64,000 bases of DNA from Achromobacter anxifer (GTDB lineage: Bacteria; Pseudomonadota; Gammaproteobacteria; Burkholderiales; Burkholderiaceae_B), in contig NZ_CAHLAR010000007.1 in assembly GCF_903652925.1 (NCBI RefSeq), positions 310,001 to 374,000 of the forward strand. Direction: 5' to 3'. The notes beneath the pieces are model-generated. The model searched no databases. It worked only from the letters and a program-made list of their open reading frames with translations, and had not been told where the DNA came from. This document shows, in pieces, positions 47,746 to 56,029 of the stretch. The position numbers and the translations under genes are program-made. Numbering within the stretch: the first letter of the stretch is position 1; each line of letters starts with the position of its first letter.

Positions 47746-49173
47746 TCAGCGCGCTGCCGCCTGCGCCTTGCGCAGCGATGCCGGAGCAATCCGCAGCGCC
47801 TCGCGGTACTTTGCCACCGTCCGCCGGGCGATGACTATCCCCTGATCGGCCAACTTTTGCATGATCTGGCTGTCGGACAAAGGCTTGGCCCGGTTCTCTT
47901 CCGCAACCATCTGACGGATGAAGGTCTGCACCGCCGTCGCCGAGGTGGCGTCCCCGCCCTCCGTCGACACCCCCGTACCGAAGAAGCGCTTGAGCTCCAG
48001 CGTGCCAAACGGAGTGAGCATGTACTTCTGTGTTGTGGCCCGTGAAATCGTGGATTCGTGCAATCCGAGCTCGCCGGCGATGTCCTTCAGGATGAGCGGA
48101 CGCATGGCGGCCGGCCCCTGGCTGAAGAAGGCCGTCTGGTGCTGCACGATGGCCTGGGCCACGCGCAGGATGGTGTCAAAGCGCTGCTCCACGTTGCGGA
48201 TCATCCAGCGTGCCTGCTGCAGCTGCGATTGCAACCCCGCGTGCGCGGACTCCTTCTGGTTGCCCAGCATTTGTGCATACAGCCCGTTGATTTGCAGCTT
48301 GGGCACGGCGGCGCTGTTCAGGGTCACCTGCCATCCGCCCCGGGTCTTGCGCACGATGACGTCCGGCACCGCATAGTCAGCCGCGGGCACCGTCCAGGCG
48401 CGTCCCGGGCGCGGCTCCAGCCGCCGGATCAGGGCATGGGCTGCGCGGAACGTGGTTTCGTCGCAACCCACCGCCGCACACAGCCGCGCGGCGTTGCCGG
48501 TCGCCAGCAGGGCCAGGTGTTGCGCGCAGATCTGCCGTGCGCATGCCAGGACTGCGGAATCCGCCGCTTCGGGCAGTTGCTCCAGGTCGGGGTTGCGCAG
48601 TTGCAACAGCAGGCATTCGGCCATGTCGCGCGCGCCGATGCCAGGCGGATCGAACGACTGCAGCAGCGACAGGGCGGCCTTCAGCTCATCGATGTCCGGC
48701 TCCATCTCGGGCGGCAGCCAGCCCAGGATCTCCTCCAGCGGCGACCCCAGATAGCCGTTCTCGTCCAGTTCGTCGATCAGAAGGCCAGCCAGCGCCGCAT
48801 CGCGCGGCGCAGCGCGCGTCAGCATCAATTGGCCCAGCAGGTGCTCGCGCAGCGTCTCCGGCCGCGCGGCCTCGGGCCGGCTGGAGTCCTCATCGGGATA
48901 GACCCCGCCCGAACCCGGCATTTCGTCCACGGGCGTCTCACGCTCGGCTGCCGGCTCGTCATCCTGCACCGAGGATTCGCGGTCGGATTCCGCCGGCGCT
49001 TCGGCCGACGGCGCGTCGTCCTGCCGCTCCAGCAACGGGTTCTCGGCAAGCACTTGCGAAATCTCGGCTTCGAGGTCGAGCGTGGACAACTGCAACAATC
49101 GGATCGATTGCTGCAGTTGCGGCGTCAGCGTCAAATGCTGGCCAGGTCGCAGTTCTAAAATTGGACGGGTCAT
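47746..49173 (-). CDS. rpoN: RNA polymerase sigma-54 factor
   Basis: 475 residues beginning MTRPILELRPGQHLTLTPQLQQSIRLLQLSTLDLEAEI, the Gln/Leu-rich region I. An acidic region II follows (PSAEAPAESDRESSVQDDEP). Region III includes the HTH (IAGELGLHESTISRATTQKYM), and the C-terminal RpoN box is ARRTVAKYRE. It directs core polymerase to -24/-12 promoters together with enhancer-binding proteins. The start is ATG at 49171-49173; further upstream frames overlap the divergent gene. The usual lptB and hpf neighbours are not adjacent here. Confidence 0.96.
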   Translation of the reverse strand: MTRPILELRPGQHLTLTPQLQQSIRLLQLSTLDLEAEISQVLAENPLLERQDDAPSAEAPAESDRESSVQDDEPAAERETPVDEMPGSGGVYPDEDSSRPEAARPETLREHLLGQLMLTRAAPRDAALAGLLIDELDENGYLGSPLEEILGWLPPEMEPDIDELKAALSLLQSFDPPGIGARDMAECLLLQLRNPDLEQLPEAADSAVLACARQICAQHLALLATGNAARLCAAVGCDETTFRAAHALIRRLEPRPGRAWTVPAADYAVPDVIVRKTRGGWQVTLNSAAVPKLQINGLYAQMLGNQKESAHAGLQSQLQQARWMIRNVEQRFDTILRVAQAIVQHQTAFFSQGPAAMRPLILKDIAGELGLHESTISRATTQKYMLTPFGTLELKRFFGTGVSTEGGDATSATAVQTFIRQMVAEENRAKPLSDSQIMQKLADQGIVIARRTVAKYREALRIAPASLRKAQAAAR

Positions 49174-49176
49174 AGG

Positions 49177-49182
49177 TACAAT
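49177..49182 (+). promoter_or_regulatory. -10 element of the gene divergent from rpoN
   Basis: TACAAT ends 7 bp before the ATG at 49190, so transcription would begin at or beside the start codon. The -35 (TTCTAA at 49153-49158, 18-bp spacer) is poor. Confidence 0.35.
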
Positions 49183-49189
49183 ATTTTGC

Positions 49190-49822
49190 ATGATGAATCT
49201 GACTTCGCCCGCAAGCGTCCGCCAGGACTGCCGCCTCATTGGCCAGACCCTGCTCAAACTGGCGCTTCCCCGACTCGTAGTGCGTGCGATAGTCATCGCC
49301 GTCGCCGTGGTCATCTGGTATCTGGCCGCCAACTGGATACTGAATTTCGGCCGCACCGTGAACTACGAATTCCTTCATTCCCTGGGGCAGCCGACCATGG
49401 ACATGGTGCAGAAGGTCAATCCCTACATCTGGTGGGTGGTGGCCGGCATCTGGACCCTGATCGTGTTCTTCACGCTGCGCGCCTGGCTGTCCGCCAGCCT
49501 GGCATCGGGCAGCGCCACGCCGGTCGAAACCAGCGTGCTGGCCGATCTGGCGCCCAATCTGTCGGACGAGACCCTGGGCGTGCTGCGCTGGACCTGGGGC
49601 GACCGCCAGGAACCCTTCACAGTCGGCGATCTGCGCCGCGCGCTGTCTGAAATCCGCCACAACCGCGCCGGCAAGATCGCCATGGTCGCAGAACAGGCCC
49701 GCATCCTGGAATCTTCCGACAGCCGCCCGCCGCGCGAACCCCGAGACGAAGTCCGCCGCGAAGCACGCAACGAAGGGCGCAGCGAGCGCTACGTGGAACC
49801 GCGCATCGGCCCGGCCCGGTAA
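49190..49822 (+). CDS. Hypothetical membrane protein
   Basis: 210 residues starting MMNLTSPASVRQDCRLIG at tandem ATGs (49190, 49193). There are two membrane helices, at about 31-52 (VVRAIVIAVAVVIWYLAANWIL) and about 80-102 (YIWWVVAGIWTLIVFFTLRAWL). The cytoplasmic tail contains LADLAPNLSDETLGVLRWTWGDRQEPFTVGDLRRALSEIRHNRAGKIAM, which looks like a folded domain, and then a charged Arg/Glu end. The family was not recognised. It is divergent from rpoN with only 16 bp between start codons. Confidence 0.75.
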   Translation: MMNLTSPASVRQDCRLIGQTLLKLALPRLVVRAIVIAVAVVIWYLAANWILNFGRTVNYEFLHSLGQPTMDMVQKVNPYIWWVVAGIWTLIVFFTLRAWLSASLASGSATPVETSVLADLAPNLSDETLGVLRWTWGDRQEPFTVGDLRRALSEIRHNRAGKIAMVAEQARILESSDSRPPREPRDEVRREARNEGRSERYVEPRIGPAR

Positions 49823-50006
49823 GCCAAGTCCTCCCTCCATCGCCATAGCAGGCCGCCGAGAGGCGGCCTGTTTGTTTCAGTCCCTTGCCAGCCAGGCAAC
49901 CCTATACTGCCGCTCCAGGCTCGCGCAACCGCGGGCCGCGCACCATAACCAGCCTCCCGGCGGCCACAACAGCCGAATGCGCGGCCAGCCTCCTGGAGCT
50001 GTACCC

Positions 50007-50984
50007 ATGTTTCGCACCTCTGCCCGGCATGCCGCCGGACTGCTGCTGGCCTGCACAGCCGCGTTCGCCGCTGCGCCTGCCTCGGCCGCCTGGCCCGACA
50101 AACCGATTACCTTCGTCGCCCCCTTCAGCGCGGGCGGCGCCAATGACCTGGTCGCCCGCATCATCGCAAAGGCGGTGGGCGCCACCCTGCATCAGTCCGT
50201 CATCGTCGAAAACCGCCCCGGCGCGGGAGGCGTCGTGGGCGCCGCGCACGTCGCGCGCAGCCCCGCCGACGGCTACACCTATCTGGTCGGCAGCAACGGC
50301 ACCGTCACCAACAGCCTGATCCGCTCGGACCAGCCCTACAAGGACTCCGAGCTGACCCCGGTCGCGCTGCTGTCGATCACGCCCTCGGTCATCGTCGCCA
50401 ATCCGTCCAACCCGGCCAAGGACCTGAAGGACTTCGTGGCGCGCGCCAAAGCGGCGAAGACCGACCGCATTACCTTCTCCACCGCGGGCAACGGCAGCAC
50501 GCCGCATTTCGTGGCGGAAATGGTCAAGGAAGCGACCGGTCTGCCGATCGACCCCATCGCCTACAAGAGCGGTTCCGAAGGCGTGACGGCCGTGATCGGC
50601 AACCAGGTCGACGCCACCTCAGAAGCCAGCATCGTCACCTTGCCGCTGATCCAGAGCGGCAAGCTCAAGGCTCTGGCCACGACCTGGGACAAGCGCATGG
50701 CCAGCGCGCCTGACATTCCCACCACGGCGGAACAAGGCTTTCCGGCGATCCGCATCGGCCACTGGGCCGGCCTGTTCGCCCCGGCCGGCACGCCCGCGGA
50801 TGTCCTGGACAAGATGAACGCGGCGGTCGAACAATCCCTGCAGACCAAGGAAGTGCAAGACGCGTTGCGCCAAAGCAGCATCGAACCCGGCGGCGGGTCG
50901 CGCGCCAGCTTCGTCGAGTTCGCGGCGAGCGAACGCGAACGCCTGGGCAAGGTCGTGAAGAACGGGAACATGCGGACGCAATAA
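50007..50984 (+). CDS. Bug-family tripartite tricarboxylate transporter substrate-binding protein
   Basis: 325 residues. The ATG at 50007 has a GGAG site and opens a signal peptide (MFRTSARHAAGLLLACTAAFAAAPASA). The mature protein starts AWPDKPITFVAPFSAGGANDLVARIIA, and VIVENRPGAGGVVGAAHVARSPADGYTYLVG is the Bug (TctC) hallmark. Bug proteins bind carboxylates or related solutes; this family is greatly expanded in Bordetella and Achromobacter. No tctAB permease genes lie nearby, so it is an orphan binding protein of unknown ligand. Confidence 0.92.
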   Translation: MFRTSARHAAGLLLACTAAFAAAPASAAWPDKPITFVAPFSAGGANDLVARIIAKAVGATLHQSVIVENRPGAGGVVGAAHVARSPADGYTYLVGSNGTVTNSLIRSDQPYKDSELTPVALLSITPSVIVANPSNPAKDLKDFVARAKAAKTDRITFSTAGNGSTPHFVAEMVKEATGLPIDPIAYKSGSEGVTAVIGNQVDATSEASIVTLPLIQSGKLKALATTWDKRMASAPDIPTTAEQGFPAIRIGHWAGLFAPAGTPADVLDKMNAAVEQSLQTKEVQDALRQSSIEPGGGSRASFVEFAASERERLGKVVKNGNMRTQ

Positions 50985-51000
50985 CGCCCGCCCTGCGTGC

Positions 51001-51039
51001 AGGAAAAAATGGGGAAATTATCCGACCCCGTTTTTTCCT
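51001..51039. terminator. Terminator after the Bug-family gene
   Basis: AGGAAAAAA (51001-51009) with TTTTTTCCT (51031-51039) and inner GGGG/CCCC (51011-51014 with 51026-51029), interrupted by a t/g mismatch. A- and T-rich flanks make it usable from both sides. Confidence 0.75.
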
Positions 51040-51142
51040 GAATTTTCTTCAGCAAAAAGTGCGACCACAGTCCTGCTTTTCGCATCAACGCAAAAGAACA
51101 TTCAGTTGCGCTTCCGCCGAAAATATGTTCGACTAGCAACCT

Positions 51143-51268
51143 ATGGCCGATTACCGCACCTCCTTCGCGATTGCCACCGGACGCTTCGACGCCCCGGTTG
51201 CCGGCCTGCGCGCTCGCATCTCCTCCATCGCGCTATCGCTATACCTACCGATCGGTTGCCGGGCCTAG
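51143..51268 (+). CDS. Putative leuA leader peptide (attenuator ORF)
   Basis: A 41-residue frame from ATG 51143 to TAG 51268, ending 169 bp before leuA. The N-terminal part reads MADYRTSFAIATGRFDAP and the end reads ISSIALSLYLPIGCRA. Codons 31, 33 and 35 are all CTA, a leucine codon rarely used in this GC-rich DNA, with Tyr between the last two. Ribosome stalling at these codons under leucine shortage is the expected signature of attenuation. No strong ribosome site is seen. TTCAGT-17-TATGTT (51101-51129) is a weak promoter that would start transcription just upstream. Confidence 0.6.
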   Translation: MADYRTSFAIATGRFDAPVAGLRARISSIALSLYLPIGCRA

Positions 51269-51437
51269 TGTCCCCGTGGTAGCTCGGCAGCCACGCTTGC
51301 CACACGCGATTTCCCCCTTTTATCTCTGAATCCTGCCGGCCAATCACGGCAAACCCTGGCACAAGACCGTCATCCGGTCGCGCAGCCGCCGAGAGCAGTA
51401 CTCCCGGGATTCAAAAGAAACCGATCGAGGTGTAGTG
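51254..51437 (+). promoter_or_regulatory. leuA leader RNA with alternative pairings
   Basis: TGCCGGGC (51257-51264), at the end of the leader ORF, can pair with GCTCGGCA (51282-51289). CGTGG (51275-51279) with CCACG (51291-51295) crosses that stem, so the two exclude each other. GGTTGCCGG occurs twice (51196-51204, 51254-51262), and either copy could pair with CGGCAAACC (51347-51355) with one bulge. A C5T4 tract ends at 51321. No classical terminator was identified, so the mechanism is inferred. Confidence 0.4.
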
Positions 51438-53150
51438 ATGATGCTTGCCAACCCCGCCACCAAATACGTCCCCTTCGCGCCCTTTACCCGCGACTTTTCC
51501 GAACGCACCTGGCCCAGCCGCCGCATCACCAAGGCGCCGATCTGGATGAGCACGGACCTGCGTGACGGCAACCAGGCCCTGATCGAGCCCATGAGCGTCG
51601 AGCGCAAGCTCCGCTTCTTCGAACAGCTGGTGAAGATCGGCTTCAAGGAAATCGAAGTGGGCTTCCCGTCCGCCTCGCAGACCGACTTCGACTTCGTGCG
51701 CAAGCTCATCGACGAAAAGCGCATCCCCGACGACGTCACCATCATCGTGTTGACGCAGTCGCGCGAAGACCTGATCAGCCGCACGGTGGAATCCGCCGCC
51801 GGCGCCAAGCAAGCCATCGTCCACTTGTACAACGCCTGCGCCCCGGCGTTCCGCAAGGTCGTGTTCAACATGAGCAAGGACGAGATCAAGAACATCGCCA
51901 CCACCGGCACCCGCCTGGTGAAGCAGTACATGGCCCAGCACCCGGAAACGCAGTGGCGCTACCAGTACTCGCCCGAAGTCTTCAGCACGACCGAACCCGA
52001 ATTCGCGCTCGAAGTCTCCAACGCCGTGGCCGACGTATGGCAGCCCACGCCGGAATGCAAGATGGTGCTGAACCTGCCCGCGACCATCGAGGCCACCAGC
52101 CCCAACCTGTACGCCGACCAGATCGAATGGATGCACAAGAACCTGGCGCGCCGCGACAGCATCGTGCTCAGCGTGCACCCGCACAATGACCGCGGCACCG
52201 CCGTGGCCGCCGCCGAATTCGCCGTGATGGCCGGCGCCGACCGCATCGAAGGCTGCCTCTTCGGCAGCGGCGAGCGCACCGGCAACGTCGACCTCGTCAC
52301 GCTCGCCTTGAACCTCTACACGCAAGGCGTGCATCCCGGCCTGGACTTCTCGGACATCGACGAAGTGCGCCGCTGCGCCGAGTACTGCAACCAATTGCCG
52401 GTCCACCCGCGCCATCCCTATGCCGGCGACCTGGTCTTCACCGCGTTCTCGGGCTCGCACCAGGACGCCATCAAGAAGGGCTTCGCCCAGCAGAAGGCCG
52501 ACGCCGTATGGGAAGTGCCGTACCTGCCGATCGACCCAGCCGACCTCGGCCGCAGCTACGACGCGGTGATCCGCGTGAACAGCCAGTCGGGCAAGGGCGG
52601 CGTGTCGTACCTGCTCGAACAGGAACACGGCCTGGTGTTGCCGCGCCGCCTGCAGATCGAATTCAGTCGCGCCATCCAGCGTGTCACCGACGAGACCGGC
52701 CGCGAAGTCACGGCCGACGACGTGCACACGATCTTCAACCGCGAATACCTCGAACAGAAGTCGCCGTGGAAGCTGGTGCGCCATCGCATCGACGGCAACC
52801 CGTCGGCCGGTGAAGGCCAGCACTTCAGCATCGAAGCCGAACTCGAATACAACGGCGAACGCCGCATCGTGACCGGCAAGGGCGATGGCGCCATCTCGGC
52901 CTTCGTGGCCGCGCTGGACGTGCCCGTGCGCATCATGGACTACCACGAGCACGCCATCGGCACCGGCACCGACACGCGCGCCGCTTCGTATGTCGAGCTG
53001 CGCGTCGGCGAATCCGCCACCGGCTTCGGCGTGGGCATCGACCGCGACATCGTGACGGCCTCGTTCCAGGCCGTGCTGAGCGCCGTCAACCGCCACATCA
53101 ATGCCGGCACCGTGACCGCAACCGAGCAAGAAACCGCCGAGACCGCGTGA
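51438..53150 (+). CDS. leuA: 2-isopropylmalate synthase
   Basis: The first committed enzyme of leucine synthesis, condensing acetyl-CoA with 2-oxoisovalerate. The start was set at ATG 51438 (570 residues), 7 bp after GAGG; GTG 51435 and ATG 51441 are adjacent. The catalytic barrel has the divalent-metal motif [11 protein letters not shown] and [14 protein letters not shown], plus [15 protein letters not shown]. The C-terminal LeuA regulatory domain (about 430-560, [12 protein letters not shown]-like) binds leucine for feedback. This is the long alpha-IPMS type. No other leu genes follow; a terminator lies directly after. Confidence 0.96.
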   Translation: MMLANPATKYVPFAPFTRDFSERTWPSRRITKAPIWMSTDLRDGNQALIEPMSVERKLRFFEQLVKIGFKEIEVGFPSASQTDFDFVRKLIDEKRIPDDVTIIVLTQSREDLISRTVESAAGAKQAIVHLYNACAPAFRKVVFNMSKDEIKNIATTGTRLVKQYMAQHPETQWRYQYSPEVFSTTEPEFALEVSNAVADVWQPTPECKMVLNLPATIEATSPNLYADQIEWMHKNLARRDSIVLSVHPHNDRGTAVAAAEFAVMAGADRIEGCLFGSGERTGNVDLVTLALNLYTQGVHPGLDFSDIDEVRRCAEYCNQLPVHPRHPYAGDLVFTAFSGSHQDAIKKGFAQQKADAVWEVPYLPIDPADLGRSYDAVIRVNSQSGKGGVSYLLEQEHGLVLPRRLQIEFSRAIQRVTDETGREVTADDVHTIFNREYLEQKSPWKLVRHRIDGNPSAGEGQHFSIEAELEYNGERRIVTGKGDGAISAFVAALDVPVRIMDYHEHAIGTGTDTRAASYVELRVGESATGFGVGIDRDIVTASFQAVLSAVNRHINAGTVTATEQETAETA

Positions 53151-53166
53151 TCCGCAACCCGGCGTA

Positions 53167-53198
53167 AAAAAAGCCAGCCTTATCGGGCTGGCTTTTTT
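53167..53198 (+). terminator. Intrinsic terminator after leuA
   Basis: A 13-bp stem (53167-53179 with 53186-53198), a 6-nt loop, A-run before and T-run after; strong and bidirectional. Confidence 0.85.
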
Positions 53199-53216
53199 GC
53201 TTTGGGCGCCCCCCTG

Positions 53217-53330
53217 ATGGCGCGGCCCCGCCGGGGCGCGTTTTGCTTCAGGCGATGCCTTCATGGCGCTGCCTGCCGGGCCACATCTTGCTTCAGGCAA
53301 TGCCTCGATGGCGCAAACCCATCGGGCGGC
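53217..53330. repeat. Degenerate tandem repeat, about 45-bp period
   Basis: ATGGCGC recurs at 53217, 53263 and 53308 (46- and 45-bp steps). Two of the steps carry TTGCTTCAGGC-ATGCCT (from 53242 and from 53288) with a few mismatches. It lies between the leuA terminator and the amidase 3' end. Function unknown. Confidence 0.6.
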
Positions 53331-53332
53331 GC

Positions 53333-54661
53333 TCAGCCGCGCGGCCAGATGTCGGCCGCGCCGATGTCGGGCGCGCTGGCCGCCAGCAGGCGCTGATGGA
53401 CCCAGGCCGCGATCGCCAGCGTCTGATGGTCGCTGTGCAGCCTGCCCACCAGTTGCAGCCCCACGGGCAGGCCTTGCGGACCGGTGGCGAAGGGCAGGTT
53501 CAACGAAGGCTGGCCGAACAGCGTCCAGGCGCGCGAGAACTGCGGGTCGCCCGTGCCCAGGTCCGCGAACGGCGCCTCGCCGCTGGCGCTGGGCGCGAGC
53601 AGCACATCGTATTGGTCGAACCAGGCATTGACGCGCGCGCGCGATTCGGCGGCGCGGGCCAGGTTCTTGATGTGCTCTTCCGCGGTGATGCGCGAACCCG
53701 CCTCCAGGATGGCCTGGATCTTGGGACTGAGCTGCGCCGCATGCTCCAGGCGCTCGTAGGCCAGCGCCTGCGAAGCCTCGAACGCCATGATGTCGGCATG
53801 CAGCTGCACCAGCACGCAATGGTCGGGCGGCAGCGGCACTTCCTCGACGATGGCGCCAGCGCGCGACAGGATGGCCGCGGCCTGCGCGTAGGCTTCCTTG
53901 GTTTCGGCCTGGGCATGCCGCCATTGCAGGGTGCGGTACATGCCGATGCGCGGCTTGCCGTCGTATGCCAGTTCCAGCATGCGCGGATCGCGCATCATCA
54001 CCGAGGCGAACAACGCCACGTCCGGCACCGAACGCGCGAAGCCGCCGATGGTGTCCAGCGATTCAGCCAGGCTCTTGACGCCCGCCCGAGGAATGCCGCC
54101 GAAGGTGGGCTTGAAGCCCACCACGCCACAGTACGAGGCCGGGCGGATGATGGACGCCGCGGTCTGCGACCCCAGCGCGAAGGGCACCATGTCGTCGGCC
54201 ACGGCCGCCGCCGAGCCGCTGGACGAGCCGCCCGGCGAATAGGCCTCGTTGCGCGGATTGCGCGTGGGACCCGCCAGATAGGTGGCGAACTCGGTGGTCA
54301 CGGTCTTGCCGATGACGATCGCGCCCGCGCCACGGCACAGCGCGACGCAGGCCGCGTCCAGGCCGGGACGATGGCGTTCATAGATGGGCGAGCCATAGCG
54401 CGTGGGCAGATCGACGGTGTCGAACAGGTCCTTCACGCCGATGGGCAGGCCATGGAGCGGTCCGCGCAGCGCGCCGCGGTCCAGTTCCTGCGCGCGCTCC
54501 AGCGCGGCCTGCTTTTGCAGCGCCGTCCAGGCATGGATGGTGTTCTCGCGTTGCTCGATGCGCGCAAAGCAGGCGCGCACCAGTTGCTCTGCGGTCAATT
54601 CGCGCCGTTGCAGCTTGCGCGCGGCTTCCAGCGCGCCAAGTCTGTTTAAGGCAGTAGACAT
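53333..54661 (-). CDS. Amidase (amidase-signature family)
   Basis: 442 residues from the ATG at 54659-54661 (MSTALNRLGALEAARKL), which has a purine-rich AAAGAGGAAAGGACC site. The catalytic lysine is in LPIGVKDLFDT, the cis-serine in SPGGSSSGSAAAVADD, and the nucleophile region in GSQTAASIIRPASYCGVVG, the amidase signature. It hydrolyses amide bonds of unknown substrates; a GatA role is unlikely without gatB and gatC. It is divergent from the LacI gene; the 316-bp gap holds a LacI-type operator close to lacI. Confidence 0.9.
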   Translation of the reverse strand: MSTALNRLGALEAARKLQRRELTAEQLVRACFARIEQRENTIHAWTALQKQAALERAQELDRGALRGPLHGLPIGVKDLFDTVDLPTRYGSPIYERHRPGLDAACVALCRGAGAIVIGKTVTTEFATYLAGPTRNPRNEAYSPGGSSSGSAAAVADDMVPFALGSQTAASIIRPASYCGVVGFKPTFGGIPRAGVKSLAESLDTIGGFARSVPDVALFASVMMRDPRMLELAYDGKPRIGMYRTLQWRHAQAETKEAYAQAAAILSRAGAIVEEVPLPPDHCVLVQLHADIMAFEASQALAYERLEHAAQLSPKIQAILEAGSRITAEEHIKNLARAAESRARVNAWFDQYDVLLAPSASGEAPFADLGTGDPQFSRAWTLFGQPSLNLPFATGPQGLPVGLQLVGRLHSDHQTLAIAAWVHQRLLAASAPDIGAADIWPRG

Positions 54662-54941
54662 GGTCCTTTCCTCTTTACCGGTACCGCGCATCTCGCGCGG
54701 CAGCAAAATACGCACCCGGCCCCCTTTGACCGAGGATCCGCCGCGCTGCGCGGCGACATCTTGCCGCGCAGTTCGGGTGGACCGACTTCAGCCATTGTGC
54801 GCGTCGAGTCAATTGGGAAAAACACCGAAAAAGCCGGTTTTTCCCGGGAAAATCGCACGTTGCGCCATGGCTATTATTGTTGCGTTGCTACCAGCATAGC
54901 GCAAACGCGTGCAACACAAAGGTCATATTTGTCGAGTAAGA

Positions 54942-54955
54942 TGAAATCGTTTTCA
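54942..54955. promoter_or_regulatory. LacI-type operator upstream of the LacI-family gene
   Basis: TGAAATCGTTTTCA, a near-perfect palindrome with the central CG common in LacI/PurR-family sites, 22 bp before the LacI ATG and next to a possible -10 (TAAGAT, 54937-54942). The sequence matches the element at 56889-56902. Autoregulation is inferred. The rest of the 54662-54977 gap shows no gene. Confidence 0.6.
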
Positions 54956-54977
54956 CGAAACCCGCAACCTCCCCGCC

Positions 54978-55991
54978 ATGGCATCGCGCTCGTCGCCCCG
55001 CTTTTCCATTATTGAAGTGGCTCGCAAGGCGGGAGTTTCCCCGGCGACGGTTTCACGCGCGTTCAATCAGCCCGAGATCGTGCATCCCGACACGCTCGCG
55101 CATATCCGCAACGTCGCCAAGCGCGCGGGCTTCCGGCCCAATCGCGTGGGCCGCAGCCTGCGTTCGGGCAGCACGCGCACCATCGGGCTGATCCTGCCCA
55201 CGCTGTCCAACCCCGTGTTCGCCGAATGCTTCGAAGGCGCCGAGCGGCGCGCGCGCGAGTCCGGCTACAGCGTCATGCTGACGGCCACCGGCTACGATCC
55301 CGCGGTGGAATCGGCCGCGGTCCAGGGCTTGATGGACCATCAGGTGGATGGCTTGATCCTGACAGTCGCGGACGCGGCCAAAAGCGCCACGCTCGACGAC
55401 CTGGACCATGCCGGCATTCCCTACGTGCTCGTCTACAACGAATCGTCCGCCCACCCCTTCTCCTCGGTCGACAACCGCGCCGCCGCCAGCGACATGGTGG
55501 CCCACCTGGCCGCGCTGGGCCATCGCCGCATCGCGCTCGTGACCGGTCCGCTGACCGCTTCCGACCGCGCCCGCCGCCGCCTGGTGGGTGCGCGCGCCTG
55601 CGCCAAGCGCCTGGGCCTGGACGCCATCCAGCACATCTCGATGAGCTCGCACACGGGCAGCGACGTGGACGCGCTGAAGACCGCGCTGCGCGGCAAGCAG
55701 GCGCCCACCGCCTTGTTCTGCTCCAACGATCTGCTGGCCACCGCTGTCATCGCGGACCTGGTCGGGCTGGGGCTGTCCGTACCCTCGGACATCTCGGTTT
55801 GCGGATTCGACGGCATGCGCTTCGGCGCCTTGCTGACGCCGCCCCTGACCACCGTGGCGCAGCCCAGCGACGGCATCGGCGAAACTGCCTGTTCGAACCT
55901 GCTGGCGCAGATCCAGGGCCAGCCCCCGCACTCGGACCGCCTGCCGCACTGCATCGTCGTCGGCGGCACCGCCGCGCCCGTGCGCCGCTGA
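54978..55991 (+). CDS. LacI-family transcriptional regulator
   Basis: 337 residues. The LacI HTH is at about 8-32 (SIIEVARKAGVSPATVSRAFNQPEIV) with hinge helix VAKRAGFRPNRVGRSLRSG. The sugar-binding-like core starts TRTIGLILPTLSNPVFAECFEGAERRA, with SSVDNRAAASDM and CGFDGMRFGALLTPPLTTVAQP. It is followed after 38 bp by the phosphodiesterase gene and then the Ugp-type transporter. It is therefore likely the local repressor of glycerophosphodiester uptake. The effector is not known. Confidence 0.9.
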   Translation: MASRSSPRFSIIEVARKAGVSPATVSRAFNQPEIVHPDTLAHIRNVAKRAGFRPNRVGRSLRSGSTRTIGLILPTLSNPVFAECFEGAERRARESGYSVMLTATGYDPAVESAAVQGLMDHQVDGLILTVADAAKSATLDDLDHAGIPYVLVYNESSAHPFSSVDNRAAASDMVAHLAALGHRRIALVTGPLTASDRARRRLVGARACAKRLGLDAIQHISMSSHTGSDVDALKTALRGKQAPTALFCSNDLLATAVIADLVGLGLSVPSDISVCGFDGMRFGALLTPPLTTVAQPSDGIGETACSNLLAQIQGQPPHSDRLPHCIVVGGTAAPVRR

Positions 55992-56029
55992 GTCCTTCCC
56001 TACAACAACCATTCATCCGATCAAGCGTC

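Noticed and set aside
51296-51325. Intrinsic terminator in the leuA leader before the C5T4 tract
   Set aside because: No stable stem ends directly at the T-tract and no G-run pairs with CCCCC, so a terminator was not claimed.
53333-54661. GatA subunit of the Glu-tRNA amidotransferase
   Set aside because: Signature motifs are shared, but gatC and gatB are absent on both sides and the neighbours are leuA and a sugar-type regulator. A general amidase is the safer call.
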